From Sipunculus nudus (taxonomy: Eukaryota; Annelida; Sipuncula; Golfingiida; Sipunculidae), in contig CM049317.1 in NCBI GenBank assembly GCA_026874595.1, positions 13,198,882 through 13,262,881 of the forward strand: 64,000 nucleotides of DNA. The letters are read 5' to 3'. How positions within the stretch are numbered: position 1 is the stretch's first letter; every line of letters starts with the position of its first letter. This document shows positions 49,601 through 60,833 of this stretch, piece by piece. The position numbers and the translations under genes were made by a program. Under the pieces are notes generated by a model. It was not told the origin of the DNA and ran no database searches. It saw only the letters and a list, made by a program, of their open reading frames with translations.

Positions 49601-52600
49601 CTGAGAACTGACCACCAACCAGGTACCTTAGACCTGAGAACTGACCATAAACCAGGGACCTTAGACCTGAGTACTGACCACAATCAAGGTACCTTAAACC
49701 TAAGTACTGACCACCATCCAGGTACCTTAGACCTAAGTACTGACCACCATCCAGGTACCTTAGACCGAATTACTGACAACCAACCAGGTACCTTAGACCT
49801 AGAGACCTGACCACCAACCAGGTACCTAAGACCTGAGATCTGACCACCAACCAGATATTTTAAACCTGAGAACTGACCACCATCCAGGTACCTTAGACCT
49901 GAGAACTGACCACCAACCAGGGACCTTAGACCTGAGAACTGACCATAAACCAGATACCTTAGACCTGAGAACTGACCACCAACCAGGTACCTTAGACCTG
50001 AGAACTGACCATAAACCAGATTCCTTAGACCTGAGAACTGACCACCAACCAGGTACCTTAGACCTGAGAACTGACCATAAACCAGATACCTTAGACCTGA
50101 GAACTGACCACCATCCAAGTACCTTAGACCTGAGATCTGACCACCAACCAGATATTTTAAACCTGAGAACTGACCACCAACCAGGTACCTTAGACCTGAG
50201 AACTGACCACCAACCAGGGACCTTAGACCTGAGTACTGACCACAATCAAGGTACCTTAAACCTAAGTACTGACCACCATCCAGATACCTTAGACCTGAGT
50301 ACTGACCATCAACCAGATACCTTAGACCTAAGTACTGACCACCATCCAGGTACCTTAGACCTAAGTACTGACAACCATCCAGGTACCTTAGACCTAAGTA
50401 CTGACCACCATCCAGGTACCTTAGACCTAAGAACTGACCACCATCCAGATACCTTAGACCTAAGTACTGACCACGAACGAGGTCGTTAGACCTAAGTTCT
50501 GACAACCATCCAGGTACATTAGACCTAAGTACTGACCACCATCCAGGTACCTTAGACCTAAGTACTGACCACGAACGAGGTACCTTAGACCTAAGGACTG
50601 ACCACCATCCTCGTACCTTAGACCTAAGTACTGACCACCATCCAGGTACCTTAGACCTAAGTACTGACAACCAACCAGGTACCTTAGACCTAAGTACTGA
50701 CCACCATCCAGGTACCTTAGACCTAAGAACTGACCACCATCCAGGTACCTTAGACCTAAGTACTGACAACCATCCAGGTACCTTAGACCTAAGAACTGAC
50801 CACCATCCAGGTACCTTAGACCTAAGTCCTGACCACGAACGAGGTACATTAGACCAAAGTACTGACCACCATCCAGGTACATTAGACCTAAGTACTGACC
50901 ACCATCCAGGTACCTTGGACCTAAGTACTGACCACCATCCAGGTACCTTAGACCGAATTACTGACAACCAACCAGGTACCTTAGACCTAGAGACCTGACC
51001 ACCAACCAGGTACCTTAGACCTAAGTACTGACCACCATCCAGGTACCTTAGACCTAAGTACTGACCACCATCCAGGTACCTTAGACCTAAGTACGACCAC
51101 CATCCAGGTACCTTAGACCTAAGTACTGGCCACCATCCAGGTACCTTAGACCTAAGTACTGACCACCATCCAGGTACCTTAGACCTAAGTACTGACCACC
51201 ATCCAGGTACATTAGACCTAAGTACTGACCACCATCCAGGTACCTTAGACCTAAGTACTGACCACCATCCAGGTACCTTAGACCTAAGAACTGACCACCA
51301 TCCAGGTACCTTAGACCTAAGTACTGACCACCATCCAGGTACCTTAGACCTAAGTACTGACCACCATCCAGGTACCTTAGACCTAAGAACTGACCACCAT
51401 CCATGTACTTTAGACCTAAGTACTGACCACGAACGAGGTACCTTAGACCTAAGTACTGACCACCATCCAGGTACATTAGACCTAAGTACTGACCACCATC
51501 CAGGTACCTTAGACCTAAGAACTGACCACCATCCAGGTACCTTAGACCTAAGTACTGACCACCATCCAGGTACCTTAGACCTAAGTACTGACCACGAACG
51601 AGGTACCTTAGACCTAAGTACTGACCACCATCCAGGTACATTAGACCTAAGTACTGACCACCATCCAGGTACCTTAGACCTAAGTACTGACCACCATCCA
51701 GGTACCTTAGACCTAAGTACTGACAACCATCCAGGTACATTAGACCTAAGTACTGACCACCATCCAGGTACCTTAGACCTAAGTACTGACCACGAACGAG
51801 ATACCTTAGACCTAAGTACTGACCACCATCCAGGTACATTAGACCTAAGTACTGACCACCATCCAGGTACCTTAGACCTAAGTACTGACCACCATCCAGG
51901 TACCTTAGACCTAAGTACTGACAACCATCCAGGTACCTTAGACCTAAGTACTGACCACCATCCAGGTACCTTAGACCTAAGTACTGACCACGAACGAGGT
52001 ACCTTAGACCTAAGTACTGACCACCATCCAGGTACCTTAGACCTAAGTACTGACCACCATCCAGGTACCTTAGACCTAAGTACTGACCACGAACGAGGTA
52101 CCTTAGACCTAAGAACTGACCACCATCCAGGTACCTTAGACCGAATTACTGACAACCAACTAGGTACCTTAGACCTAGAGACCTGACCACCATCCATGTA
52201 CCTTAGACCTAAGTACTGGCCACCATCCAGGTACCTTAGACCTAAGTACTGACAACCAACTAGGTACCTTAGACCTAGAGACCTGACCACCATCCAGGTA
52301 CCTTAGACCTAAGTACTGACCACGAACGAGGTACCTTAGACCTAAGAACTGACCACCATCCAGGTACCTTAGACCTGAGAAACTGACCACCATCCAGGTA
52401 CCTTAGACCTAAGTACTGACCACGAACGAGGTACCTTAGACCTAAGTACTGGCCACCATCCAGGTACCTTAGACCTAAGTACTGACCACCATCCAGGTAC
52501 CTTAGACCTAAGTACTGACCACCAGCCAGGTACCTTAGACCTAAGTACTGACCACCATCCAGGTACCTTAGACCTGAGAAACTGACCACCATCCAGGTAC

Positions 52601-53416
52601 CTTAGACCTAAGTACTGACCACGAACGAGGTACCTTAGACCTAAGTACTGACCACCATCCAGGTACCTTAGACCTAAGTACTGACCACCATCCAGGTACC
52701 TTAGACCTAAGTACTGACCACCAGCCAGGTACCTTAGACCTAAGTACTGACCACCATCCAGGTACCTTAGACCTAAGTACTGACCACGAACGAGGTACCT
52801 TAGACCTAAGTACTGGCCACCAGCCAGGTACCTTAGACCTAAGTACTGACCACCATCCAGGTAGCTTAGACCTAAGTACTGACCACCATCCAGGTACATT
52901 AGACCTAAGTACTGACCACCATCCAGGTACCTTAGACCTAAGTACTGACCACGAACGAGGTACCTTAGACCTAAGTACTGACCACCAGCCAGGTACCTTA
53001 GACCTAAGTACTGACCACCATCCAGGTAGCTTAGACCTAAGTACTGACCACCAACCAGGTACCTTAGACCTGAGAACTGACCACAATCCAGGTACCTCAG
53101 ACCTAAGTACTGACCACCATCGAGGTAGCTTAGAACTAAGTACTGACCACCATCCAGGTACCTTAGACCTAAGTACTGACCACCATCCAGGTACCTTAGA
53201 CCTAAGTACTGACAACCATCCAGGTACCTTTGACCTAAGTACTGACAACCATCCAGGTACCTTAGACCTAAGTACTGACAACCATCCAGGTACCTAAGAC
53301 CTAAGTACTGACCACCATCCAGGTACCTTAGACCTAAGTACTGACCACCATCCAGGTACCTTAGACCTGAGATCAAACCACCGTCCTGTTACCGAAGACC
53401 TGAGTACTGACCACCA
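43637..53416. repeat. 33-bp minisatellite array, about 290 units, 9.8 kb
   Basis: The unit is 33 bp and consists of ACCTTAGACCTAAGTACTG followed by ACCACCATCCAGGT. Most units carry GGTACC (KpnI) and AGTACT (ScaI) sites. Variants are regional: 43.7-45.7 kb is rich in CATCCATGTA and TAAGTACTG; 45.7-50.3 kb in CCTGAGAACTG, GAGATCTG and CATAAACCAGATA; 50.3-53.4 kb in CCTAAGTACTG and CACGAACGAGGTA. Rare 32- and 34-bp units (for example the 34-bp CCTAGAGACCTG type) shift the frame. Stop codons are rare in several frames on both strands, giving periodic 11-residue frames (YLDGGQYLGLR and SKVPGWWSVLR on the minus strand, TDHHPGTLDLR on the plus strand), the longest 869 codons at 49684-52293. These frames switch at 34-bp units and are probably not translated. 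Confidence 0.97.
44000..44824. repeat. 165-bp higher-order repeat, five copies
   Basis: The start word CAGGGTGAGCTCTCTCTCC recurs at 44000, 44165, 44330, 44495 and 44660, exactly 165 bp (5 x 33) apart, with almost identical sequence. Each unit contains a GC-richer block (GATTGTGCCCCGCGTCCGTG, TTTCACTTACATACCTAAG) that first appears at the left edge of the whole array (43637-43740), followed by degenerate and normal 33-bp units. Confidence 0.95.
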
Positions 53417-53884
53417 CCTTTGCAGCTTTCAACGCAGCTACACGAGTGCGGAACGCTTACCTGTCTGTCTGTAACTGTCACCAGTCTTAATATAGTTACA
53501 CTTAGTTTAGGACCTCGAATCAGTTTGAAAGAGCTTACTTCCGTCAACTCGTTGAAACTCGTTGAGAGCTTACGAACATCATATATAATCAAATAAAAAA
53601 AAGGCGTTATGTTACTGGAAATTGTTTACAAAAAAAACAAGCAGATAACGAGGGGTGACAACAGCTGCAAGCTTCTTTGCATGTTTAATAATTAATATGA
53701 GAACTTATTAAAAGAAGTATATTTGATTTATTGGTTTCTGGTTGACGTAACACGTGTCGGCGTCCAAGTACAAACTGCTTCCACAAACGTTCGACGGTAT
53801 AGAAATGATTTACAAAATCATTCATAAAAGTTAAAAAGTATATGGGTGCTAAAGCCAGACAAATTAATCAAATTTCATTTATTT
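53417..53884. other. no gene seen
   Basis: Right flank of the minisatellite; normal AT-rich sequence resumes at about 53420. No feature recognised. Confidence 0.5.
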
Positions 53885-54890
53885 ATATTTTTCTGATGAA
53901 AAAAAAATAAAACTAGACGACCAGAGGTCGAGCCCTTGCCGGAAGTTGAAATGACAGACAGACGAACAGACAGAACAAATTGTGGGTTTTCTATTATTTG
54001 AATGACCCTCAGCGTTTGCTGAGAAGTTGTGGCCCGTAAAATGACATATCAGACAAAACAAGGAGGAAGCAGACAAAGCTGACCACAAAAGACAAACAGA
54101 CAGACATACTGACACATCTATGATAACAGATGACCAGACAAAAGTGCCGAAGGTAAAGAAGAGCAAAATTAGCGATAGTTTATGTAGATAAGGTTTATAA
54201 TTTTGGAGATTTGGCAAAAACATGATATTTTTGTGAGGTGAAAGTGCAGCGCCCCCTAGTGGCTATATCCGGAAAATGAAAAATCTGTTTTGAGATAATA
54301 GTGTAACACATAAGATGTACCAGTTTTAAAAGGATTCCTGGAAAAAAACTGTGGCCAGTAGAATGCTATATATGAGATGCAAGAAACAGCAAGCGGGCGG
54401 ATTTGAGGACAACTGACAAACAGACAGACACACTGACAAAGCGACACAAGATTGAGACCAGATGACATTACTAGGTCATGGAGAAGACTCAGGGAAAGAA
54501 AATAAGCCATAGTTTCTGTAATGGAGTTTTGGGTTTTAGAGATATGATTAATATAATGATATGTGTGTAAGGGTCATGTGCAGCGCCACCTAGCGGCCAT
54601 ATCCGGAAAATGAAAAATAAGTTTTGAGATATTTCTGTAAAACATAATATGCATCAGTTTTCAAATGCTTCTTTAAAAACTGTGGCCTGTAGAATGCTAT
54701 ATGTGAGACGCAAGAAGCAGCAAGCAGGCGAATTTGAGGACAACTGACAAACAGACTGACACACTGACAAAGTAACACAAGATTGAGACAAGACGACATT
54801 ATCAGTTTATGGAGAAGACTCAAAGGAAAAAAATAAGCTATAGTTTATGTAATTGAGGCTTTGGGTTTTAGAGATATGGCAAGCAAAAAA
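53885..54890. repeat. 334-bp tandem repeat, about three units
   Basis: Units begin at about 53885 (most diverged), 54244 and 54578. The last two start GTGCAGCGCC, share CCATATCCGGAAAATGAAAAA, ACTGTGGCC, AGAATGCTATAT, TTTGAGGACAACTGACAAAC, CACTGACAAAG, TGGAGAAGACTCA and TTTGGGTTTTAGAGATATG, and are spaced exactly 334 bp apart. Read on the minus strand they give similar Cys/Leu-rich frames, which follow from the repeat and are not independent genes. The GCGCC(A/C)CCTAG(T/C)GGC word is a near-palindrome. Confidence 0.9.
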
Positions 54891-56546
54891 ACGGTTTTCT
54901 AAAAGCCCTCCCTATCACCCACGACGGAATAAAAAAATAGTACTTTGAATCAATTTTATCTTTCAGATACGCATGCATCAGCGCCATCTGTCTTATGTAG
55001 ATAGAAACATTATCTGACATTGTGTGATGTTGACACGAGTGTTTTAACCAGGAACCTTGTTTAATAAATGTTGACTTATTATGCCAATTACGTCATTCTA
55101 AGTTTATCCCACCGTTTGTCTGCACGAAATTCACACTCACGACTCCACAAACCCTTAATCTAATTGATAAGATCAAGTTTATCATTAAAAGTTAAAATTT
55201 AAGCCTAGCACAGTGCTACTGGAATGCCCTGAAATTTGGTACGGTCACTCATCATGTATATTTTCATCGGTTTAAAAATTTTGGTAATGCCCTCTAATTT
55301 TATCATATTCTTTTTATAATTTTAATCGAGTTTTTTTTTAGGTTGATTGAGCACCGTAATTATTTCTTTACTCTGTACCTTACGCATAGACTAGGGGATT
55401 GTCCTGAAACTTGGTATGTTTTCTAGACATTAAAAGTTTTATTAACTCAACTAACACTAAAAATCATTTGAGCTGTAATATATTTATACACCCCCCCCCC
55501 CCCCCTCTGGGCCATGCGTTCTTCTGGCTAGTTGTCCTATAAGGGGAGGGGGCAAAATTGGAACCGTAAGGAACAACATACAGGTTCAGACAAACTCTGA
55601 CCATACCATTATTAAAGAGGCTCAGGGGGCGACAACAACCCCCCACCCCCTTCCTTCGACTTAAGAAATTTTGGAAGTGCTAAAAAAACGAAAAAAAGAG
55701 CAGGAATTCATCATGATTTATAAACAAATCCAGATTTCGCAATTAAAGTCCCAATTTTCAACATTACAGATATCAAATGATATACTAGAAGCGGGTGGAT
55801 GATAGGAGACATTTTATAGATAACATTTTTGATAGTGCTGAGCTTTTTGTTTATCCCTGTTTGAAGCGAACTGAACTTGGTATGTGATTGCCAGTGAACG
55901 GGTTGACAGGTGGCGACATCTGTGACCAGTTTTAGAACATACTTCATACTTATGATGTGTGATTGTGGAATGCTCATATACATCACCATGGCAACACGCA
56001 ATCACGAAGAAAACCTGTTACTGTAGAAGCTGCAACTAAACGAAAAAGTCATAGCCTGAGGATAACGGAAACCGTCAACCTGTGTTTCTAACGTAATTAA
56101 TAACCTGTTTATAAGTTAATGATATAAAAAAATATAGGGCAAAATATATAAATATAAAATATGAATAACACCAGTATATCGAGGCGACAATCTTAGCCAA
56201 TATGGAAATTGATTTTTAAGTGAAACGTTAATATTCATACAACTGTATTAAGTGTATGACTTCTGAGCGTATTCTGAGATATTTTATGTCATTTTCGTAA
56301 ATTGCTTAATCATTATCAAACGTTATCAATTAAAAACCGACCCGGAGTTTGGTCCCACTTCAGACAAAATATTAATGATGTTTAAATGCTCTGATTGACT
56401 GCGAGACTAGTAAACTTTAGGGAACCCAGTTAGAAAATCTAACACACTCAACTCGTCCCTATACAGTCCTTTGCTATAAGCGCATGCGACCAATGCGGAG
56501 CTGTGTCCGGCTGGTTGGTATATTTGAAGGGCGCAGCTTATGGAGC
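54891..56546. other. no gene seen; C run
   Basis: Contains a 15-base C run (55491-55505). GCCCTGAAATTTGGTA (about 55225) and GTCCTGAAACTTGGTATG (about 55400) form a weak dispersed direct repeat. A 96-codon minus-strand frame (55711-56001) is unrecognised. Confidence 0.45.
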
Positions 56547-56790
56547 ATGGTGGCGAAATGGTTGGTGCGCTGGACTCTCTGACTACTTTCCGAGCTAAGA
56601 CTCCTGGCCATATATTAATAGTCTTTACCACAAGGGTGCGCTCTCTTCACCCAGGAGTTAATGGGTACTGGTAAAACATAGGTGCCAGGCGAATGTAGAA
56701 CGAATTACCTTCTAGTGCCGTGTGTGGCTGCTTGGTGTATGCTCCCCATTGAGCTGAGAAAAGCTTCAACAATGAGCAGGCCCGAAAAAC
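56547..56790 (+). mobile_element. degenerate tRNA-derived SINE, family S3
   Basis: The head has a good A-box (TGGCGAAATGG then TTGGTGCGCTGGACTC, tRNA Leu/Ser-like) and a degenerate B box in CGAGCTAAGACTCCTGG. The body includes GGGTGCGCTCTCTTCACCC and AGGAGTTAATGGGTACTGG, a pattern seen in invertebrate SINE bodies as I recall them. The 3' end is not defined. It differs from families S1 and S2. Confidence 0.5.
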
Positions 56791-59162
56791 CAAAGTGTAA
56801 AATTAAGTCGGATGAGACTGGCATTGTCGGTAATATCAGACTACAACCCCTCCCCCTACCTTTCTGTCTCTACAGGGGTATTCACTCACACCTAATATTT
56901 TTACCCCATTTATTATAGAAGAATTCTGTAATGACACTAAATGGCTATTAGAATATGAAATTTTAATACTCTATCTAAAAAATGAAATAAATTGGAGTCC
57001 TGTAACTACCTCAGTATCATTTGTGATTTACCTGACAGTAGCCACTGTGAAAAAGACTATACCCGTGTTCTGTTATCGCAAGAACTATCATCCTTCCCTA
57101 CCTGTGAGACATTCTTATGTGTCCCTTACTGATACCTGATATACCTGAGATGTCATTTGTAACCAAACTGTGTAGGAGACATACCTTTGGTGCTCCAAAT
57201 ATGTCAAATTTGCTAAAAACTGCAAAATTATTCATGTATTTGTGTTATTTGGCCCTATCTATAGCCTTAGCAAACTTATTTTCTACTTTAATTTGGCTAT
57301 AGTGCTCTAGACATGTTATGTCACAGTTACCTGATAGCTAAGAACAGAAGAGGCCACAGCCTGCCATATGTATAATGACCTGATGCCTTGTCCACAATTA
57401 TGCTGACTGGTGTCTGACAGTCAAAGGATTCTCACTCACTTGTTATGGGTCTTCACTCAGCATGTGGTGACTGGAATTTAAAACCTGAAAAGACATCAAG
57501 ATACATATTCTAAATCAATGTTTAACAAACAATATGGCAGTTGTGTTGTTATTAATGAAATGAAAAATACAAATATATGCATGTATATATAAATAAAATA
57601 TCCAAACATGGGATATTAAGTTAACATTATGTATTCTATTTATATTAAATTATTAAATATAATGTATATTATATGTACTGGAAACAGATTTTACATGGAC
57701 AACATAAATATTTGTGATAAATAAGTTATCAAAATCCACGTATGTTACTGAACAAGTGGATCAGGAATAGGAAAATTGGTGCTACCCCCCCCCCCCCTAT
57801 TGGCACATCTATGAGCACTGTCAACTCGGCAGTGACGTCACACACTGGGAAATCCCCTGTCACTAAAAATTCTAGATCTCAGTTAAAGCACAGTATTTCT
57901 GCCACTGTCAGTCCCAAAATTTCAGGAGAGAATAAAAACAACATACATTACTAGATCTGAATTATTGATAGAATTCAGTCCATGATGTCACATGTGTACC
58001 AGAGAATCAAATCAGGGCAAAGTCTGGGATCTGGATGAAATCCTCCATCCACACAACAATCGTACGTAAAATAGGTTTACTTAACCTTGGGGTAAACGGT
58101 CATCGCTAGCTAAACGTCTGCTGCGACCTATTTTTAAAATATAACAATTACTAAAACTGAAACATACGCAACAAGTAATATTTCATCCTGCTTTCTCCTG
58201 AATAATAATATATGAAGATTAGTGTCAGTTTGATGTATGATGTATGATGCCAATACATATACACCTGATATGGTAAATAGTCTTTTATCCGAACAGCCTT
58301 GTCTCGAACCTCTAAGTTTTTGATAAGATAAGTGATCGTTCGATTAAACAATTTTGCATGAGACTGCACCAGGACTCACCATTATTGCCAACCTTTGAGT
58401 ATCGGACGTTATTTTAAATGTAAGAAGGTTTTTATACTTTTTGATTTATAGGCCCTTTGATTTATAGGCCTACCTTTCTTGAATAACTATTTTGTTGTTG
58501 TTGTTATTGATGTATCGAACGTTAACAGAAAATGACCGATCCAAAGTTATCCCATAGTAAAATCAGAATTAATCGAACCTGATCCATGTCATGTTTTTTA
58601 ACAGTCGCCATGGTAACTAAAATAATTAACTGACCTTGAAATTGGACTGGAAGGTCTCAGAAGTAAATTAAATCAGAACATTTGAAAAAGAAAATTTTAT
58701 TTACAAAAGATTGCTTAAAAAATTGTTATTTCCGTTATTTCAACAGTGACGTTCATTTGTAATTTTTTTTTCAAATTAATAACTTTGGACTCAGCTGCCT
58801 GATTAAAGTTGAGCAGACGACAACACTGAACGGAGGGATGAAATTTTTAACACCTGCTTTCTGTGGTCCGGAGCCTTAAATGATCAACCATTAAATATCA
58901 CTAATAATCTCTGTACATTTTTATTTGTTTTGTTTTTTTCCATTTCTAACGAGCATTTTCCGCTCTATCTATAGGGCGTGAAAAGAATTCCCTCTGACTT
59001 CCTTCCGGCAAAGTCATCAAGCCCACAAACACTTGCGTTTCTCTCCTAAACAACTTGAAATACTACCGCCAGATGTCAGTGATACGAAAGCCCACAGATG
59101 CATTCCTACACACGTCTTTTTGATCTTTTCAACCTGTGTTGTGTTGATATAAGCATGTATTA
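56791..59162. other. no recognised gene
   Basis: AT-rich with a 13-base C run (57785-57797) and a small duplicated TTTGATTTATAGGCC at about 58440-58470. A short Ser/Thr/Lys-rich frame within it is listed separately. Confidence 0.4.
57742..57954 (+). other. unrecognised open frame, 70 codons, Ser/Thr/Lys-rich
   Basis: After a Pro run made by a C tract, the frame reads as a low-complexity but protein-like Ser/Thr/Lys-rich segment (for example STVNSAVTSHTGKSP, SISATVSPKISGENK) ending in a stop. It could be the last exon of an unidentified gene; no domain or splice acceptor can be assigned, and chance is equally possible. Confidence 0.12.
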
Positions 59163-59505
59163 GGCCAAAAAAAAAAATAAAAGGTATGGTTCTCAGGCAC
59201 CGCCCGCATTAATTTGAAACCCCCGCATCAAAAATATTTAATTTGATTTTTAATAGAAACTTACCAATTATGAGCTGCAGCCGCTCGGACATTCCTTTCA
59301 AGAAGATAAAATCATACAATTTCCTTTATTATGTAGTGCCTTTACTTGTTTAGCAAAATAAATCTGTTATTATCATGCTTTTCCCTTATCATTTGACATA
59401 TTTATCGAAACATACCAAAAAAATCAAATATAAAAAACCCGCCCGCCCGCATTGATTTCTGAAAAAAAGTGCCTGAGAACCATACCTTTTTTTTTTATTT
59501 TGGCC
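59163..59505 (-). mobile_element. Harbinger-like MITE family M1, copy 2 (complete)
   Basis: Termini GGCCAAAAAAAAAAATAAAA then GGTATGGTTCTCAGGCAC on the left, and the inverted GTGCCTGAGAACCATACC...TTTTGGCC on the right, nearly perfect over about 38 bp. TTA flanks both sides (59160-59162 and 59506-59508). A 3-bp TTA duplication with GGC-starting inverted ends is the hallmark of PIF/Harbinger MITEs. The interior read on the minus strand matches 31845-32152. No coding capacity. Confidence 0.85.
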
Positions 59506-59508
59506 TTA

Positions 59509-60078
59509 TATGTACCGCCGCGCATTCCCTGTTCCCCGTAGGCATGCATAACCGTTATTCGTGTAAACCAGGGAAACGATGCTTGTAGGCGGTCATTTAA
59601 CATGCAGCGAGATTTCCTCGCATCTGGCGTTTGTCGTTAGTAAGTACACAAACATTTTAGGCCTTGTGAAAAATGATGAAATATATTTCCTCTTCGAAAT
59701 TTTCTGTGCGATTTAATTGTTACAAGCTCTTTTGCTCGGACAGCTTGGCAGACTCATATGTTAGAGGGGCAAAAGTGATGCTCTAAAGGCAATCTTCGTC
59801 CGAAAACCTGGCAGTCGCATCAGGCTTCATCTCATCCACGCATAGTCTGATAATTGAGTTTAATTTTATTACAAAACTGCACATCTCGAACACGACATTT
59901 GTCGCAATAGTTATTATCAGGTTTGTAAATTTTACATGACAGATGCAAAAATGTTGGATTGTGAAGACGGTAGCAAAGCAGAGACCCCTGGTGAACAACT
60001 CGTGTATCAAAAAATTTTTTCTCATAATATATATTTTGTATATTCTTACTCCATTTACAACATTTACAACATTTGAAT
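59509..60078. other. spacer between two M1 MITE copies, no gene seen
   Basis: The start is GC-richer (59511-59640). A 110-codon minus-strand frame covers 59783-60115, including part of the MITE; unrecognised. Confidence 0.4.
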
Positions 60079-60303
60079 ATTTCGATAAAAATGTCATATG
60101 ATCAGGGAAAAGCATGATAATTTCATATTTTTTTTTCTAAATAGGTAAAAGCTCGACATAACAAAGGAAAACTTATCAAGATTGTATTATTTTATCTTTT
60201 TGAAAGATGATAATCAAAATAAAAAAAAAAAAATTGATGCGGGGGAGGGGTTAAAATTGACGCGGGCGGTGCCTGAGAACCATACCTTTTATTTCTTTTG
60301 GCC
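60079..60303 (+). mobile_element. Harbinger-like MITE family M1, copy 3 (left end missing)
   Basis: Matches the interior and right end of 31845-32152: TTTCGATAAAAATGTCAT, AAAAGCATGATAAT, GACATAACAAAGGAAAAC, TTTTGAAAGATGATAATC, then GGTTAAAATTGACGCGGGCG, GTGCCTGAGAACCATACC and GGCC, followed by TTA. The left inverted repeat is absent. It lies opposite in orientation to the copy 570 bp upstream. Confidence 0.8.
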
Positions 60304-60306
60304 TTA

Positions 60307-60833
60307 AGACTATATGCCACACCGTTCATGCAGTAGTGTACCGGTACACTGTTTTGCCAATAGAGGACAGCACCGTTTTGCTGGACACGAGACAATCTTA
60401 AATTAAATGTGCCGAAAAAAAATCAATACAGTAATGAAGTTAGCCTCTTTTGAATTACTTAATTACTAGAGTTTCATATATTTCTTCCTTGAGCGTGTCT
60501 TACTTGCACAAAGTGTATTTCATTCTCATACTATGCTGGTCTGGACACAGTAGTTTAAAGCACAAACGATCCCTCCAGTCAATCCCAAACAGGAGTATGG
60601 ATACCATGTCTTTGACTGGTCACAGATTAGAAAGTTGGGATGTTATAATATATAGGGTTTGGCACTTTCCTGTCCTATCGTACCCCCCCCCCCCCCCCAT
60701 TCCCACCCTATGCCAGCCAATCCATTGTGCGGATTATCACAGACAGGCCTCTAAGGACCATGCATATCCGCTTATCCGTCATTAATCCTTGGTAACACGT
60801 AGATAGTTCTGGCTTCGTCCGTCGTCATCCCTC
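60307..60833. other. no gene seen; C run
   Basis: Contains a 16-base C run (60683-60698). A 111-codon plus-strand frame (60450-60785) passes through it, giving Pro residues; unrecognised. Confidence 0.4.

Noticed and set aside
49684-52293. 869-codon minus-strand frame as a repeat-protein gene
   Set aside because: It lies wholly within the 33-bp minisatellite, begins and ends inside it, changes reading phase at 34-bp units, and equally open frames exist on the other strand. There is no signal peptide, unique domain or promoter.
43637-53416. CRISPR array
   Set aside because: The direct repeats are contiguous 33-mers with no unique spacers, and the window is from an animal-type genome with no cas genes.
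54256-54823. two related minus-strand genes encoding Cys/Leu-rich membrane-like peptides
   Set aside because: The similarity is explained by the 334-bp DNA repeat; the frames are short, start at non-equivalent positions and extend over repeat boundaries differently.
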